64,000 bases of DNA from Alteromonas salexigens (lineage in GTDB: Bacteria; Pseudomonadota; Gammaproteobacteria; Enterobacterales; Alteromonadaceae): positions 62,001-126,000 of the forward strand of contig NZ_JAOTJC010000008.1 of assembly GCF_025628895.1 (NCBI RefSeq), in the 5' to 3' direction. A program made the translations under genes and the position numbers. Positions 46,415 to 57,519 of this stretch are shown here, in pieces. The notes beneath the pieces were generated by a model. That model worked only from the letters and a program-made list of their open reading frames with translations, had not been told where the DNA came from and searched no databases. How positions within the stretch are numbered: position 1 is the stretch's first letter; every line of letters begins with the position of its first letter.

Positions 46415-47766
46415 TGTTTTCGTTTTTCTGGAGCCTGGCGGCGTTTATTGTTGCGTTAGGCATTCTGGTTGCCGTACATGAGTGGGGGCACTTTTATATT
46501 GCCCGTCGGTGCGGCGTTCAGGTTGAACGTTTTTCTATTGGATTTGGCAAGCCTCTGTGGCGGCGTACCGATCGTCACGGTACCGAATTTGTCATTGCCG
46601 CAATCCCCTTAGGCGGGTATGTCAGGATGCTCGATGGGCGGGTAGATGATGTCCCCCCTGAGCTTGAGCACAAAGCATTTAATAACAAAAGTGTTGGCCA
46701 GCGTATGGCTATCATCGCGGCCGGCCCCGGCGTCAATTTCCTGTTCGCTATCCTGGCTTTATTTTTGATGTATCTGGTAGGGCTGCAAACCGTGAAGCCG
46801 GTAGTGGGCAGTGTAGAGCCCCAGACCATTGCCGCTGAAGCGGGTCTGACTGCCGGTGATGAAATTATTCAGGTAGGCGAACGCAGCACACCCGACTGGG
46901 AAGCTGTGAATATGGAACTGGTGTCCAGGGTTGGCAATGGTTCTGCTACCGTAGTTGTACAAAGAAACGGCAGTCAGCAGCAAACCTACCAACTTTCCCT
47001 CGCAAACTGGAACTTTGACCCGGATAAAGAGTCTGCTTTAAACAGTTTGGGGATTACGCCCTTCAGGCCGAAACCCACTCTGGAAATAGCTTTTGTCGGC
47101 GAGGATACACCGGCACAGGCAGCGGGCTTGCAGGCGGACGATAAGATACTGGCGCTTAACGAAAAAAGTGTTGATACCTGGCAGGCATTAGTTGCTCTGA
47201 TCACCGATAAGCCGGGCGAAACCGTCGCCATAACGGTACTTCGGGATGGACAGGAGCAAGTGATCAATGCCACCATTGCGCGTCGCGACACCCCGGAAGG
47301 TCAGAGTGGTTATCTGGGAGTGAGTCCAAATTCAGAACCGTGGCCGGATGGCTATGTGTTTACGCATCAGTACAACCCAATGGAAGCAATGGGCCGGGCT
47401 ATCGATAAAACCTGGCGACTGATGACATTGAGCGTTGAAATGCTCGGCAAGCTGATAACCGGCGATATGTCGGTGAAAAATTTAAGCGGGCCCATTTCAA
47501 TTGCCCAGGGAGCAGGAGTCAGTGCCGGAATCGGTCTGGCGTATTTTCTTAGCTTCCTCGCCCTGATTAGTGTGAATCTGGGCATAATAAATTTAATACC
47601 CTTGCCAATGCTTGATGGCGGCCACCTGATGTATTTTATTATTGAGTGGCTTACCGGAAAGCCTGTGCCAGAAGCCGCGCAGGAGTGGGGATTTAGAATT
47701 GGTGGTGCGTTACTTTTCATGATCATGGGGATCGCCATCATTAACGATATTACCCGCATCGTGTAA
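46414..47766 (+). CDS. rseP: RseP, site-2 intramembrane zinc protease
   Basis: 450 residues from a GTG start overlapping the dxr stop. Zinc motif HEWGH (His22, Glu23, His26, as in E. coli), two periplasmic PDZ domains (about 115-190 and 205-290), and the third zinc ligand in LIPLPMLDGGHLMYF near the C-terminus. It cleaves RseA in the sigma-E envelope stress response and remnant signal peptides. Its position next to bamA and skp, both sigma-E-related, is conserved. Confidence 0.97.
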   Translation: MFSFFWSLAAFIVALGILVAVHEWGHFYIARRCGVQVERFSIGFGKPLWRRTDRHGTEFVIAAIPLGGYVRMLDGRVDDVPPELEHKAFNNKSVGQRMAIIAAGPGVNFLFAILALFLMYLVGLQTVKPVVGSVEPQTIAAEAGLTAGDEIIQVGERSTPDWEAVNMELVSRVGNGSATVVVQRNGSQQQTYQLSLANWNFDPDKESALNSLGITPFRPKPTLEIAFVGEDTPAQAAGLQADDKILALNEKSVDTWQALVALITDKPGETVAITVLRDGQEQVINATIARRDTPEGQSGYLGVSPNSEPWPDGYVFTHQYNPMEAMGRAIDKTWRLMTLSVEMLGKLITGDMSVKNLSGPISIAQGAGVSAGIGLAYFLSFLALISVNLGIINLIPLPMLDGGHLMYFIIEWLTGKPVPEAAQEWGFRIGGALLFMIMGIAIINDITRIV

Positions 47767-47823
47767 TAACCGCGGGAAAAGAAAACGCGCTAACAGCAAA
47801 CGCGGCCAGGAAAAGAAAAATAG

Positions 47824-50301
47824 ATGAAGTTAAAACAGTTAGTAGCAGCCGGAATGATGTTATCCAGTGCTAGCTTAGCCAATGCTGCAGCACCTGAAAG
47901 TGAATTCGTCGTAGAAGATATACGGGTAGAAGGTTTGCAACGGGTGGCCTTAGGTGCAGCCCTCACGTACCTGCCTGTGCAGGTAGGCGACAAGCTTAAC
48001 ACCTTCAGAGTGACACAGCTGATACGCTCGCTATATTCCTCTACGCATTTTGAAAACGTAGAGATCCTGCGCGATGGCAACACGCTGGTGGTAAAGGTCG
48101 CAGAGCGTCCAACGATCAGTAACATCATCTTTGAAGGCAACGACGACATAAAAGATGAGCAGTTGCAGGAAAGTCTCGACGGCAATGGTATTCGCGTAGG
48201 CGAGCCACTGGACAAAACTGTCCTTACCTCGATTGAGAATGGCCTGAAAGATTTCTTCTATTCCATTGGTAAGTATAACGCCGATGTTACCGCCATTATT
48301 ACGCCGTTACCCCGTAACCGGGTTGATCTTAAACTTCTTTTTGAAGAAGGCGATGCGGCGGAGATCCAGCAGATTAACGTGGTAGGGAATGAAGTGTTCT
48401 CTGATGCCGAACTCATGGAAGGCATGGAGCTGCAATTCGACACCCCCTGGTGGGACTTCCTGTCTGAGACGCGCTACCAGCAACAAACATTGCAGGGCGA
48501 TATGGAAAGCCTGCGAAATTACTACCTCGACCGCGGTTACCTGCGCTTTAGTATTGATTCCACCCAGGTGTCCATGACTCCCGAGAAGTCTGGCATTTAT
48601 ATTGCGCTGAACGTCTCAGAGGGCGAGCAGTACACTATTTCTGACGTTGAGTTGGTGGGCGACCTGCTGGGTCACGAAGAGTACATAGAGCGGGTACTGC
48701 CACTTACGCCGGGCGAACTGTATAACCAGGCGGAAGTTACCTATACCGAAGAGTTTATCAGTAAGTATCTGGGTCGCTTTGGGTATGCGTATCCCACCGT
48801 CACCACGGTGCCGGATATTAACGACGAAGACAAAACGGTGAAACTGACCTTGTCAGTGGATCCAGGTAAGCGCATTTATGTGCGCCGCATCAACTTCCAG
48901 GGTAACTCGGTGACCGCCGATAAAGTGCTGCGTCAAAACGTATCGCAAATGGAAGGCACCTGGTTGTCTAACAGCATGCTAGAGTCATCAAAAGCCAGCA
49001 TGTCGCGGCTGACGTATATGGAAGAGGTAGAGTATGAAACTGTGCGTGTTCCGGGTCAGGATGACAAAGTTGACGTAAACTTCAACGTTAAAGAGCAGCC
49101 GTCAGGTTCCTTTAACGCCGGTATCGGTTACGGTGACCGGACTAAGCTGAGCCTGCAGGCCGGTATTCAGCAGGATAACTTCCTGGGAACGGGCAAGCGA
49201 GTTGGTCTGAATCTGAGCACGGTGTCTTATCAGAAATCAGCACAGATTACCTATAATGACCCCTATTTTACTATCGATGGTATCAGCCTGGGCGGTACCA
49301 TTGGTTATTCAGAGTTTGACGGTTCAGACTTCAACGTTATTCAGTACAACTCTAAACAGTGGTCAGTGGGCGCCAATATTGGTTATCCCATCAATGAATA
49401 TAACCGCATTAATTTCGGTTTGACCTACGCCAATGTGGAGCTTTATAACCGCGGCTATTACGAGCAAACCGAACAATTCTATGACCAGTTTTTGAATGGT
49501 GACGATCCTGACGCGCCAATTGAATATCAAAGCTATCTGGGCAGTGTTAGCTGGAGTCGCAGTACCCTGAACCGCGGGGTATTCCCGACGGCCGGGTCGT
49601 CACAACGGGCGTCATTCAGCATTACTACCCCGAACTCTGATGTGAACTACTTTAAAACCGTGTTTGACGGTAAGTGGTACTTCCCGCTTTCCCGGGACCA
49701 GCGCTGGTCATTCCTGGCACGGATGCGCATAGGTTACGGTAATGGTTACGGTGAAATTAACGGCAATGAACAAATTCTGCCGTTTACCGAAAACTTCACT
49801 GCCGGTGGTGCCGACACCCTGCGTGGCTTTGAAAACAATACGGTGGGTCCGCGTGGTGTCATCCGCGTACCTTCTGGTGCGATTACGGGACCAGGTGGCG
49901 TGCAATATCCGTCTGACCCTTCCAACGATACCATTGGTATTTCCCGTCGAAGCCTGGGCGGTAACGCCATGGCGCTGGGCGGTCTGGAATTGATTGTACC
50001 CACACCATTTGTGGAAGAAGATATGGACAACTCGGTGAGAACCAGCGTGTTCGTAGACGTGGGTAACGTGTGGGATACAGAGTTCGATTACGATCAATAC
50101 AGCGGTCTTGCTCAGTCAGACACCCGATATGGTGCGCTGATGGACTATTCCGACTGGACACAGTATCGTAGTTCGGCCGGTATTTCTGTACAATGGCTTT
50201 CACCAATGGGTCCGATGGTATTCAGCTTCTCAAGAGCGATACAGGAACGTGATGGCGATGATGCGAAATTCTTCACGTTCAACATTGGACAAACATTCTA
50301 A
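47824..50301 (+). CDS. bamA: BamA, outer-membrane protein assembly factor
   Basis: 825 residues: signal peptide (cleavage near LANA-AAP), five POTRA domains (about 28-425) and a 16-strand barrel ending in FNIGQTF with the C-terminal Phe. Barrel-lid and lumen motifs include GFENNTVGPRGV (the VRGF/Y-like L6 region reads TLRGFENN). It is the core insertase for outer-membrane beta-barrels. Some insertions in the barrel loops (for example after NRGYYEQTEQF) are expected variation. 57 bases after rseP. Confidence 0.98.
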   Translation: MKLKQLVAAGMMLSSASLANAAAPESEFVVEDIRVEGLQRVALGAALTYLPVQVGDKLNTFRVTQLIRSLYSSTHFENVEILRDGNTLVVKVAERPTISNIIFEGNDDIKDEQLQESLDGNGIRVGEPLDKTVLTSIENGLKDFFYSIGKYNADVTAIITPLPRNRVDLKLLFEEGDAAEIQQINVVGNEVFSDAELMEGMELQFDTPWWDFLSETRYQQQTLQGDMESLRNYYLDRGYLRFSIDSTQVSMTPEKSGIYIALNVSEGEQYTISDVELVGDLLGHEEYIERVLPLTPGELYNQAEVTYTEEFISKYLGRFGYAYPTVTTVPDINDEDKTVKLTLSVDPGKRIYVRRINFQGNSVTADKVLRQNVSQMEGTWLSNSMLESSKASMSRLTYMEEVEYETVRVPGQDDKVDVNFNVKEQPSGSFNAGIGYGDRTKLSLQAGIQQDNFLGTGKRVGLNLSTVSYQKSAQITYNDPYFTIDGISLGGTIGYSEFDGSDFNVIQYNSKQWSVGANIGYPINEYNRINFGLTYANVELYNRGYYEQTEQFYDQFLNGDDPDAPIEYQSYLGSVSWSRSTLNRGVFPTAGSSQRASFSITTPNSDVNYFKTVFDGKWYFPLSRDQRWSFLARMRIGYGNGYGEINGNEQILPFTENFTAGGADTLRGFENNTVGPRGVIRVPSGAITGPGGVQYPSDPSNDTIGISRRSLGGNAMALGGLELIVPTPFVEEDMDNSVRTSVFVDVGNVWDTEFDYDQYSGLAQSDTRYGALMDYSDWTQYRSSAGISVQWLSPMGPMVFSFSRAIQERDGDDAKFFTFNIGQTF

Positions 50302-50351
50302 TTCACCGGTAAAGTGCCGGAAACAATAAGACGCATAAAAAGGAGTTCCTT

Positions 50352-50867
50352 TTGAAACAGTTTGCAAAACATATCGCTGCGACCGCGATGTTAGGTAGTG
50401 CGCTAGTCAGTACGTCGGTAATGGCCGAGCAGAAAATCGGTGTAGTAGATGTACAGGGTGTGTTCCAGTCTATGCCTCAGGCAGCTGAAATTGAAAACAG
50501 CATTAAGGCTGAGTTCAAAGAGCAAATTGAAGAAGTGCAACAACTGCAACGTGACGGTCAGTTCTTCGCTGAACGTCTGCAGCGTGATGCCGCGACGATG
50601 AGCGAGCAGGAAAAGAAAGAGCTACAGCAAAAGATCCTGGATGTGCGTGACCAGCTTTCACAGAAAGGCCAGCCACTGCAGCAGAAAATTCAGCGCCGCA
50701 CAAACGAAGAGCGCAACAAGCTGTTGGGTTTGATCAAGCAGGCTATTGACTCTGTTGCTGCAAAAGAAGGCTATGATCTGGTTCTGAATGCAAATTCTGT
50801 GGCGTTCGCCAAAGAAGAGCATGACGTATCAGAACAGGTACTTCAGCAGGTTGAGAAAACCAACTAA
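50352..50867 (+). CDS. skp: Skp (OmpH) periplasmic chaperone
   Basis: 171 residues starting at TTG 50352, preceded by AGGAG at 50341, with a signal peptide (cleavage near VMA-EQK). The mature protein is the typical KIGVVDVQGVFQSMPQA beta-rich base plus a long helical coiled-coil arm (about 55-130). Skp trimers hold unfolded outer-membrane proteins in transit to BamA. In most relatives lpxD follows; here it is replaced by a hairpin and about 180 noncoding bases. Confidence 0.96.
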   Translation: MKQFAKHIAATAMLGSALVSTSVMAEQKIGVVDVQGVFQSMPQAAEIENSIKAEFKEQIEEVQQLQRDGQFFAERLQRDAATMSEQEKKELQQKILDVRDQLSQKGQPLQQKIQRRTNEERNKLLGLIKQAIDSVAAKEGYDLVLNANSVAFAKEEHDVSEQVLQQVEKTN

Positions 50868-50909
50868 ATCACACTAACGATATACCGTTTTTAGTGTAGA
50901 ATTACCAAA

Positions 50910-50947
50910 CAGACTAACATCGAAAGGTGTTGGTCTGATTTGTTTTT
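50910..50947 (+). terminator. terminator-like hairpin between skp and fabZ
   Basis: CAGACTAACATC-GAAA-GGTGTTGGTCTG forms a 12-pair stem (two G-U pairs) with a GAAA loop, followed by ATTTGTTTTT. It should end or weaken transcription after skp, so fabZ-lpxA-lpxB may need its own promoter or depend on read-through. Confidence 0.8.
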
Positions 50948-51044
50948 AACACGGAACAGCGTATGGTTGCCGCCGTTTAAAACGTCATGGCAACTTGGCA
51001 CAGAGGAAGGCTTTGCGTCTAAGTTGTGGCATCAGGAGAAACTT

Positions 51045-51494
51045 TTGGCCAACTCACTCAACACCATCGATATTCAGGAAATCCTCGAACTGCTTCCCCA
51101 CCGCTACCCATTCTTGCTGGTAGACAGGGTTACAGATTACGTCCTGGGTGAATCCATTAAAGCGTATAAAAACATCACCATGAACGAGCCTTGCTTTACC
51201 GGGCATTTTCCAGGTCATCCTATTTTTCCAGGTGTACTAATCCTGGAAGCGATGGCGCAAGCTGCCGGTGTACTTGGTTTTAAAACGATGGGCAAAAGCG
51301 ACAAATTATACTTGTATGCAGGGATTGATTGCGCACGATTCAAACGCCCGGTCGTACCCGGAGATAAGCTGGAATTTGACGTGCAGCTGGTAAAAGAACG
51401 CAGAGGGATCTGGAAGTTTAAAGGTACGGCAAGTGTGGACGGTGAGACAGCGTGCAGTGCTGAATTTATGTGTGCAATAAGAGAGATGGTATAA
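51045..51494 (+). CDS. fabZ: FabZ, 3-hydroxyacyl-[acyl-carrier-protein] dehydratase
   Basis: 149 residues from TTG at 51045, 6 bases after AGGAG (51034-51038). With this start the catalytic residues of [19 protein letters not shown] are His54 and Glu68, the same numbers as in E. coli. A longer TTG reading from 50940 adds 35 unconserved residues and overlaps the terminator. It dehydrates beta-hydroxyacyl-ACP in fatty acid synthesis and competes with LpxA for hydroxyacyl-ACP. It ends 1 base before lpxA. Confidence 0.95.
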   Translation: MANSLNTIDIQEILELLPHRYPFLLVDRVTDYVLGESIKAYKNITMNEPCFTGHFPGHPIFPGVLILEAMAQAAGVLGFKTMGKSDKLYLYAGIDCARFKRPVVPGDKLEFDVQLVKERRGIWKFKGTASVDGETACSAEFMCAIREMV

Positions 51495-51495
51495 C

Positions 51496-52266
51496 GTGAT
51501 CCATTCAACTGCAGTGATTTCAGATAAAGCCACTTTGGGCGCTAACGTCAAAGTGGGTCCTTTTTGTGTTATCGACGACGATGTGGTTATCGGCGATAAC
51601 TGCACACTGACTTCACATGTGGTGATCCGCGGTCCAAGTAAAATAGGCAAGAACAACACCTTCTATCAGTTTTGTTCTATCGGTGAAGACTGTCAGGATA
51701 AAAAGTATGCCGGTGAGCGCACAGAGCTGACCATCGGTGACGATAATGTGTTCCGGGAAGGGGTAACTGTCCACCGAGGAACCATTCAGGATGACAGTAT
51801 TACGGTCATCGGTTCACGCAACCTTATCATGGTCAATGCGCATGTGGCCCATGACTGCGTGCTGGGCAATGATATTATCCTGGCTAATAACGTCGCCGTA
51901 GCAGGGCATGTGCACATCGACGACTTTGCGATATTGGGCGGTGCTGTTGGTATCCATCAGTTTTGCAAAGTGGGCGCCCATGCATTCCTGGGCGCTGGCG
52001 GCATTATCCTGCGGGACGTACCTCCCTACGTAATGGTCAGTGGCCACAAAAATATTCCGCAAGGCATCAATTCAGAAGGCCTGAAGCGTCGTGGTTTCGA
52101 GAAAGACACTATCCAGGCTGTGAAACGTGCTTACCGGACCATCTACCGCGACGGTAATACCATTGAAGAAGCCATTACAAAACTGGCAGACAGCGCCGCA
52201 GAACACTCTGCAGTTGCTGATATGATAACCTTCCTTAAAAACGCTGAGCGCGGCATTATCCGATAA
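51496..52266 (+). CDS. lpxA: LpxA, UDP-N-acetylglucosamine O-acyltransferase
   Basis: 256 residues with GTG start at 51496. The left-handed beta-helix hexapeptide repeats run to about residue 190 (VKVGPFCVIDDDVVIGDNC), with the catalytic-His region MVNAHVAHDCVLGND (about 119-133) and a C-terminal helical domain. First step of lipid A synthesis. Next enzyme in the usual order, LpxD, is not encoded in this window; LpxB follows directly, 1 base after the stop. Confidence 0.97.
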   Translation: MIHSTAVISDKATLGANVKVGPFCVIDDDVVIGDNCTLTSHVVIRGPSKIGKNNTFYQFCSIGEDCQDKKYAGERTELTIGDDNVFREGVTVHRGTIQDDSITVIGSRNLIMVNAHVAHDCVLGNDIILANNVAVAGHVHIDDFAILGGAVGIHQFCKVGAHAFLGAGGIILRDVPPYVMVSGHKNIPQGINSEGLKRRGFEKDTIQAVKRAYRTIYRDGNTIEEAITKLADSAAEHSAVADMITFLKNAERGIIR

Positions 52267-52267
52267 T

Positions 52268-53422
52268 ATGACCTCTCGCCCGATCCGCATTGGCATAGTG
52301 GCCGGTGAGCCGTCGGGTGATGTGCTCGCAGCCGGCATGATTGCCGAAATCAAACGTCAGCACCCAGATGCCATCATTGAAGGTATAGGGGGCACCCAGA
52401 TGCAGGCCGCCGGCTGTCACTCGCTGTTCGATATGGAAACGCTGTCAGTAATGGGTCTGGTAGAAGTGCTTGCTCATCTCCCGGCTATTCTTAAAGTAAA
52501 AAAAGCGCTGCTGGCACATTTTGAAGCCAATCCCCCCGATGTCTTTGTAGGCGTGGATGCACCAGATTTTAACCTGCGAATGGAAAAGGCGCTCAAGGCC
52601 CGGGGGATCAGAACCGTCCATTACGTCAGCCCCACGGTGTGGGCATGGCGGGAAAAGCGGATCCATAAAATTAAAGCGGCAGTAGACCGGGTGCTGGGCT
52701 TGTTTCCGTTCGAACAGGAAGTGTACGACAAGTACCAGGTACCCTACACCTTTGTGGGCCATACTATGGCCGATGCCATTCCGCTTAAACCGGATCAGAC
52801 CGCTGCCCGCGACACCCTGTTGCTGGCAACGGATAAACCGGTTTTTGCCGTATTACCAGGCTCCCGGCGTGGCGAGGTGGCGAATCTGTTACCGGTATTT
52901 ACTGACACCATGAGAACTATCCGGCAACAGGTCTCCGACAGCCAATTCGTTATTCCTGCGGCCAACGACTTCCGGTTCGATGAAATCAATGCGTTCCTGG
53001 ACAACCACTGTGATGAGACGTTGCCCAGAGCGTCGGTAGTCGTTGTAAACGGGCATGCGCGTGAAGCGATGATCGCCAGTGACGTTATCCTGCTGGCGTC
53101 GGGTACGGCCACGCTGGAAGCTATGTTATGTAAACGCCCGATGGTGGCAGCCTATAAACTGGCGCCAATGACTTACCGGATGATGCAGTGGTTGTACAAA
53201 GCCCCTTATTTTACCTTGCCGAATTTGCTGGCCAATGCAGAGTTAATCCCAGAACTGCTGCAGGAAGACGTAAACCCCATCACCTTGAGTGAGCAGGTAT
53301 TGCGGTTCTACCGGCAGGATAACTCTGCGCTAATGGCCACATTTACCGAAATACACAGCACATTAAAGTGTGATGCTGACAAAATGTCTGCCCAGGCAGT
53401 ATTGGGAGAAATTCATGACTAA
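52268..53422 (+). CDS. lpxB: LpxB, lipid-A-disaccharide synthase
   Basis: 384 residues, GT19 family: [17 protein letters not shown] near 9-25, [10 protein letters not shown] near 92, [18 protein letters not shown] near 119-136 and [17 protein letters not shown] near 197-213. It joins UDP-diacylglucosamine and lipid X to the lipid A disaccharide. Its last 8 bases overlap the rnhB start. Confidence 0.98.
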   Translation: MTSRPIRIGIVAGEPSGDVLAAGMIAEIKRQHPDAIIEGIGGTQMQAAGCHSLFDMETLSVMGLVEVLAHLPAILKVKKALLAHFEANPPDVFVGVDAPDFNLRMEKALKARGIRTVHYVSPTVWAWREKRIHKIKAAVDRVLGLFPFEQEVYDKYQVPYTFVGHTMADAIPLKPDQTAARDTLLLATDKPVFAVLPGSRRGEVANLLPVFTDTMRTIRQQVSDSQFVIPAANDFRFDEINAFLDNHCDETLPRASVVVVNGHAREAMIASDVILLASGTATLEAMLCKRPMVAAYKLAPMTYRMMQWLYKAPYFTLPNLLANAELIPELLQEDVNPITLSEQVLRFYRQDNSALMATFTEIHSTLKCDADKMSAQAVLGEIHD

Positions 53423-53987
53423 TCATATCGCCGGTGTGGATGAAGTCGGCAGAGGACCGCTGGTAGGTGATGTGGTCACTGCGGCCGTGATCCTCGACCC
53501 GGCCCGGCCCATCGAAGGGTTGACCGATTCAAAAAAGTTGTCGGAAAAAAAGCGTCAGCAATTTGCCGAAATTATTAAACGTGATGCGCTGTGCTGGGCG
53601 ATTGGGCGAGCCACGCCGCAGGAAATAGACCAGCTGAATATCTTGCATGCCACCATGTTGGCCATGACCCGCGCGGTCGCGGGACTGGCTATCCAGCCTG
53701 ACTTTGTCAGAGTTGATGGGAACCGGCTCCCGGACTGGCCGTATGCGGCAGAGGCTGTTGTGAAAGGGGATAACCTGCACGCGGAAATTTCAGCGGCGTC
53801 AATCCTGGCAAAAGTCGAACGTGACACCGATATGCTGGAGTTGCATACCCAATACCCGGATTACGGCTTTGCGGCCCACAAAGGCTATCCGACAAAAGCA
53901 CATTTCGCTGCGTTGGAAACCTATGGTGTGTTACCGTGTTATCGACAAAGTTTCAAACCCGTACAGGCTGCACTGGCAGCGAAATAA
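53415..53987 (+). CDS. rnhB: ribonuclease HII
   Basis: 190 residues from ATG at 53415 ([20 protein letters not shown]); an earlier ATG at 53370 inside lpxB adds 15 unconserved residues. Catalytic Asp9/Glu10 in [19 protein letters not shown] near 38, and Asp in RVDGNRLP. It removes single ribonucleotides from DNA. Overlaps lpxB by 8 bases; dnaE follows after 25 bases. Confidence 0.97.
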   Translation: MTNHIAGVDEVGRGPLVGDVVTAAVILDPARPIEGLTDSKKLSEKKRQQFAEIIKRDALCWAIGRATPQEIDQLNILHATMLAMTRAVAGLAIQPDFVRVDGNRLPDWPYAAEAVVKGDNLHAEISAASILAKVERDTDMLELHTQYPDYGFAAHKGYPTKAHFAALETYGVLPCYRQSFKPVQAALAAK

Positions 53988-54012
53988 CCTGATTAAAAGA
54001 GTGCTATAAGAC

Positions 54013-57000
54013 ATGACGTCGCCGTTTATTCACTTACGTGTGCACAGTGACTACTCCATGATGGACGGGCTGAATAAAACCAAGCCCATTCTGTCAAAAG
54101 TGGAAGAGCTGGGTATGCCCGCCGTGGCTATTACCGACCAGATGAATATGTGCGGGTTGGTGAAGTTCTACTCCGAAGCACAGGCGCGGGGTATCAAACC
54201 CATTATCGGTACTGACTTCTGGGTAATTAACGAAGCCTTTGCCGACGAGCCGTTCCGGCTGACTCTGCTGGCCATGAATAATGATGGCTATAAGAACATC
54301 ACACTGCTGATCTCTAAAGCGTATTTACGCGGGCACGTTTGCCACCGTCCGGCCATCGATCAGGCCTGGCTGGCAGAACACGCGGAAGGCGTGATTGTGA
54401 TATCAGGCGGTATGCATGGTGATGTAGGCGTTGCGCTGGTTAAAAACAATGCCCGTTTGCTGGAAGACTCGCTGGCCTTTTATCAGGCACACTTTCCTGA
54501 ACGTTTTTACCTTGAATTGCAGCGCACTGGGCGGCCTGGCGAAGAAGACTATTTACACCATGCTGTTGAGCTGGCCGAGCAACGTGAATTGCCGGTAGTG
54601 GCTACCAACGAAGTGTGCTTCCTGGAGCCGGAAGGATACGATGCCCACGAAATTCGGGTATGTATTCACGATGGCTATACCATGGACGATCCCCGCCGTC
54701 CGAAACGTTACAGCGATCAGCAGTACTTGCGTAGCGCTGACGAGATGCTGGAGCTGTTTAGTGACATTCCGGAAGCCATCGAGAACACCGTCGAAATTGC
54801 CAAGCGCTGCAACGTGACGGTCAGACTGGGCGAGTATTTTCTACCTCAGTTTCCCACCGGCGGCATGACCACTGAAGACTTTCTGGTGAAGGTCTCAGAA
54901 GAAGGTTTGGAAGAGCGTCTGGCCTTCTTATTCCCCGATGAGCAGGAACGCGCAGCTAAACGGCCGGGTTATGATGAGCGGCTTAAAATTGAACTGGAAG
55001 TGATTAACCAGATGGGGTTCCCCGGTTACTTCCTGATCGTCATGGAATTTATTCAGTGGAGTAAAGACAACGGGATCCCCGTAGGACCGGGACGGGGCTC
55101 CGGTGCGGGTTCACTGGTGGCCTATGCACTCAAAATTACCGATCTGGATCCCCTTGAATTTGATCTGCTTTTCGAACGTTTCCTGAATCCGGAGCGGGTA
55201 TCTATGCCCGACTTCGACGTAGACTTCTGTATGGATCGCCGGGACGAGGTGATTGATCACGTCGCCGAGTTATACGGACGGCAAGCGGTCTCGCAAATAA
55301 TTACCTTTGGCACCATGGCGGCGAAAGCCGTGGTGCGTGACGTGGGACGGGTGCTGGGTCACCCCTACGGCTTTGTGGATCGTATTTCCAAACTGATCCC
55401 GCCGGATCCGGGTATGACGCTGGGCAAAGCTTTTGAAGCCGAGCCCCGTCTGCCAGAACTGTATAACGACGATGAGGAAGTCAAAGATCTCATCGACATG
55501 GCGCGCATTCTTGAAGGCGTTACCCGCAACGCCGGTAAGCACGCCGGGGGCGTGGTCATTGCGCCTACTACCATTACCGATTTCGCCCCGTTGTATTGTG
55601 ACGACGAAGGTAATAACCCGGTTACCCAGTTTGATAAAAACGATGTGGAAACGGCCGGGCTGGTTAAATTCGACTTTCTTGGCTTGCGTACCCTGACCAT
55701 CATTCAGTGGGCACTGGATATGGTCAAGGAAGGGCAGGGCAAAGAAATTGATATCACCGCTATTCCGTTAGAAGATAAGCGCAGTTTCCGCTCCTTACAG
55801 GCAGCAGAAACCACCGCCGTATTCCAGCTGGAATCACGGGGTATGAAAGAGCTGATCAAACGCCTTAAACCAGACTGTTTCGAAGATATCATCGCACTGG
55901 TGGCTTTGTTCCGTCCGGGGCCGTTGCAATCGGGCATGGTGGATAACTTCATCGATCGTAAGCACGGCCGCGAGGAAATCTCGTATCCCGACGCCAATTA
56001 TCAGCACGAATGCCTGAAAGAAATCCTGGAACCTACCTACGGTATTATTTTGTACCAGGAACAGGTCATGCAGATTGCTCAGGAAATGGCCGGGTACTCG
56101 CTGGGTGGCGCTGACTTGCTGCGCCGCGCAATGGGTAAGAAGAAACCCGAAGAGATGGAAAAGCAGCGGGCGGTGTTCGCTGAAGGGTCGAAAGAAAATA
56201 ACATTGACCCTGATTTGGCGATGAAAATCTTTGATCTGGTAGAAAAATTTGCCGGCTACGGGTTTAACAAATCGCACTCGGCCGCGTACGCGTTGGTGTC
56301 TTACCAGACCTTGTGGCTGAAGGTGCATTATCCGGCAGAATTCATGGCGGCGGTTATGTCCGCTGATATGGATAACACCGATAAAATTGTTACGCTGGTG
56401 GATGAAGTCGGGCGCATGGGCCTGGAAATACTGCCACCGGACCTGAACACCGGTAAGCATAAGTTTACCGTGGATGAACAGGGACGAATCGTCTATGGGA
56501 TCGGTGCGATTAAAGGCGTGGGTGAAGGTCCGATAGAAGCCATTATTGAGGCCAGAGAGACCCATGGAACCTTTTCGGACTTGTTTGATTTTTGTGCTAA
56601 AGTGGATGTCAAACGGGTAAATAAACGGGTTCTGGAAAAGCTGGTGCTGGCCGGGGCGATGGATAACCTGGGACCCCATCGGGCAGCGCTAATGGCAACC
56701 TTGCCAGAAGCGATTGCCGCCGCCGGACAACATGCCAAAGCAGAGTCATTTGGTCAGTCGGATATGTTCGGCTTATTGACCACCGAGCCGGAAGAAGTAC
56801 AGCAAGCCTTTGCCGACGTGCCGCCATGGCCGGAAAAAGTATGGCTGGAAGGGGAGAAAGATACCCTGGGGCTCTATCTGACCGGCCACCCGATTAATCA
56901 GTACGCAGACGAAATACGCCATTACTCTGATGGCCGTCTGGTCGATCTGAAGCCGACGGGTCGCGAGCAGACAGCTACGGCAGTCGGTCTGGTACTGGGC

Positions 57001-57477
57001 GTTCGCGTAATGACGAATAAACGGGGCCGACGTTGGGCAATCGTGACATTAGACGATAAAAGCGCCAGAATGGATGTACGCTTTTTCCCGGATATGTATG
57101 AACAATTCGAGAGTATTCTCGAATCTGACCGAATTTTGCTCATTAGAGGACAGGTCAGCTTTGATGAATTCTCAGGGGGCAATACAATCACCGCCCGAGA
57201 TGTCATGGATATTATTCAGGCGCGGGAGAAAAACGCGAAAGCGCTGTCATTACAGGTTAACACCGCGCAATGGAATGAAAAGTCGATGACATCACTACAG
57301 TCTATACTGCAGTCATTCAATGGCGGAAGTTGCCCGGTACAAATTGAAGTCACTCACCCGGATGCTGAGGTGACACTGGCGTGCGGCGCACAGTGGTATG
57401 TAACACCGGAAGATCAGCTATTGCACGATCTTAAGCAGTGTTTGGGCGAGGATGCAGTCAGAATTCACTATCACTAG
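54013..57477 (+). CDS. dnaE: DNA polymerase III subunit alpha
   Basis: 1154 residues (E. coli 1160). N-terminal PHP domain ([18 protein letters not shown]), the palm with [15 protein letters not shown] near 398-412 (catalytic Asp pair) and [16 protein letters not shown] near 358. The finger and little-finger regions follow ([30 protein letters not shown] near 757), then tandem HhH, an OB domain near 990-1065 and a C-terminal tau-binding region. The replicative polymerase. In the PHP domain the residues look like the inactive, structural form of gammaproteobacteria. Confidence 0.98.
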   Translation: MTSPFIHLRVHSDYSMMDGLNKTKPILSKVEELGMPAVAITDQMNMCGLVKFYSEAQARGIKPIIGTDFWVINEAFADEPFRLTLLAMNNDGYKNITLLISKAYLRGHVCHRPAIDQAWLAEHAEGVIVISGGMHGDVGVALVKNNARLLEDSLAFYQAHFPERFYLELQRTGRPGEEDYLHHAVELAEQRELPVVATNEVCFLEPEGYDAHEIRVCIHDGYTMDDPRRPKRYSDQQYLRSADEMLELFSDIPEAIENTVEIAKRCNVTVRLGEYFLPQFPTGGMTTEDFLVKVSEEGLEERLAFLFPDEQERAAKRPGYDERLKIELEVINQMGFPGYFLIVMEFIQWSKDNGIPVGPGRGSGAGSLVAYALKITDLDPLEFDLLFERFLNPERVSMPDFDVDFCMDRRDEVIDHVAELYGRQAVSQIITFGTMAAKAVVRDVGRVLGHPYGFVDRISKLIPPDPGMTLGKAFEAEPRLPELYNDDEEVKDLIDMARILEGVTRNAGKHAGGVVIAPTTITDFAPLYCDDEGNNPVTQFDKNDVETAGLVKFDFLGLRTLTIIQWALDMVKEGQGKEIDITAIPLEDKRSFRSLQAAETTAVFQLESRGMKELIKRLKPDCFEDIIALVALFRPGPLQSGMVDNFIDRKHGREEISYPDANYQHECLKEILEPTYGIILYQEQVMQIAQEMAGYSLGGADLLRRAMGKKKPEEMEKQRAVFAEGSKENNIDPDLAMKIFDLVEKFAGYGFNKSHSAAYALVSYQTLWLKVHYPAEFMAAVMSADMDNTDKIVTLVDEVGRMGLEILPPDLNTGKHKFTVDEQGRIVYGIGAIKGVGEGPIEAIIEARETHGTFSDLFDFCAKVDVKRVNKRVLEKLVLAGAMDNLGPHRAALMATLPEAIAAAGQHAKAESFGQSDMFGLLTTEPEEVQQAFADVPPWPEKVWLEGEKDTLGLYLTGHPINQYADEIRHYSDGRLVDLKPTGREQTATAVGLVLGVRVMTNKRGRRWAIVTLDDKSARMDVRFFPDMYEQFESILESDRILLIRGQVSFDEFSGGNTITARDVMDIIQAREKNAKALSLQVNTAQWNEKSMTSLQSILQSFNGGSCPVQIEVTHPDAEVTLACGAQWYVTPEDQLLHDLKQCLGEDAVRIHYH

Positions 57478-57519
57478 GTCGCAATTCTGCCGACGAGGGT
57501 AGGTATAATAGGACACAGA

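Noticed and set aside
50868..51044. Remnant of lpxD between skp and fabZ
   Set aside because: No hexapeptide-repeat pattern or LpxD-like segment was seen in any frame by eye; only a hairpin and the fabZ ribosome site.
55834..56679. 281-codon minus-strand ORF opposite dnaE
   Set aside because: Antisense to conserved dnaE domains, no protein-family features.
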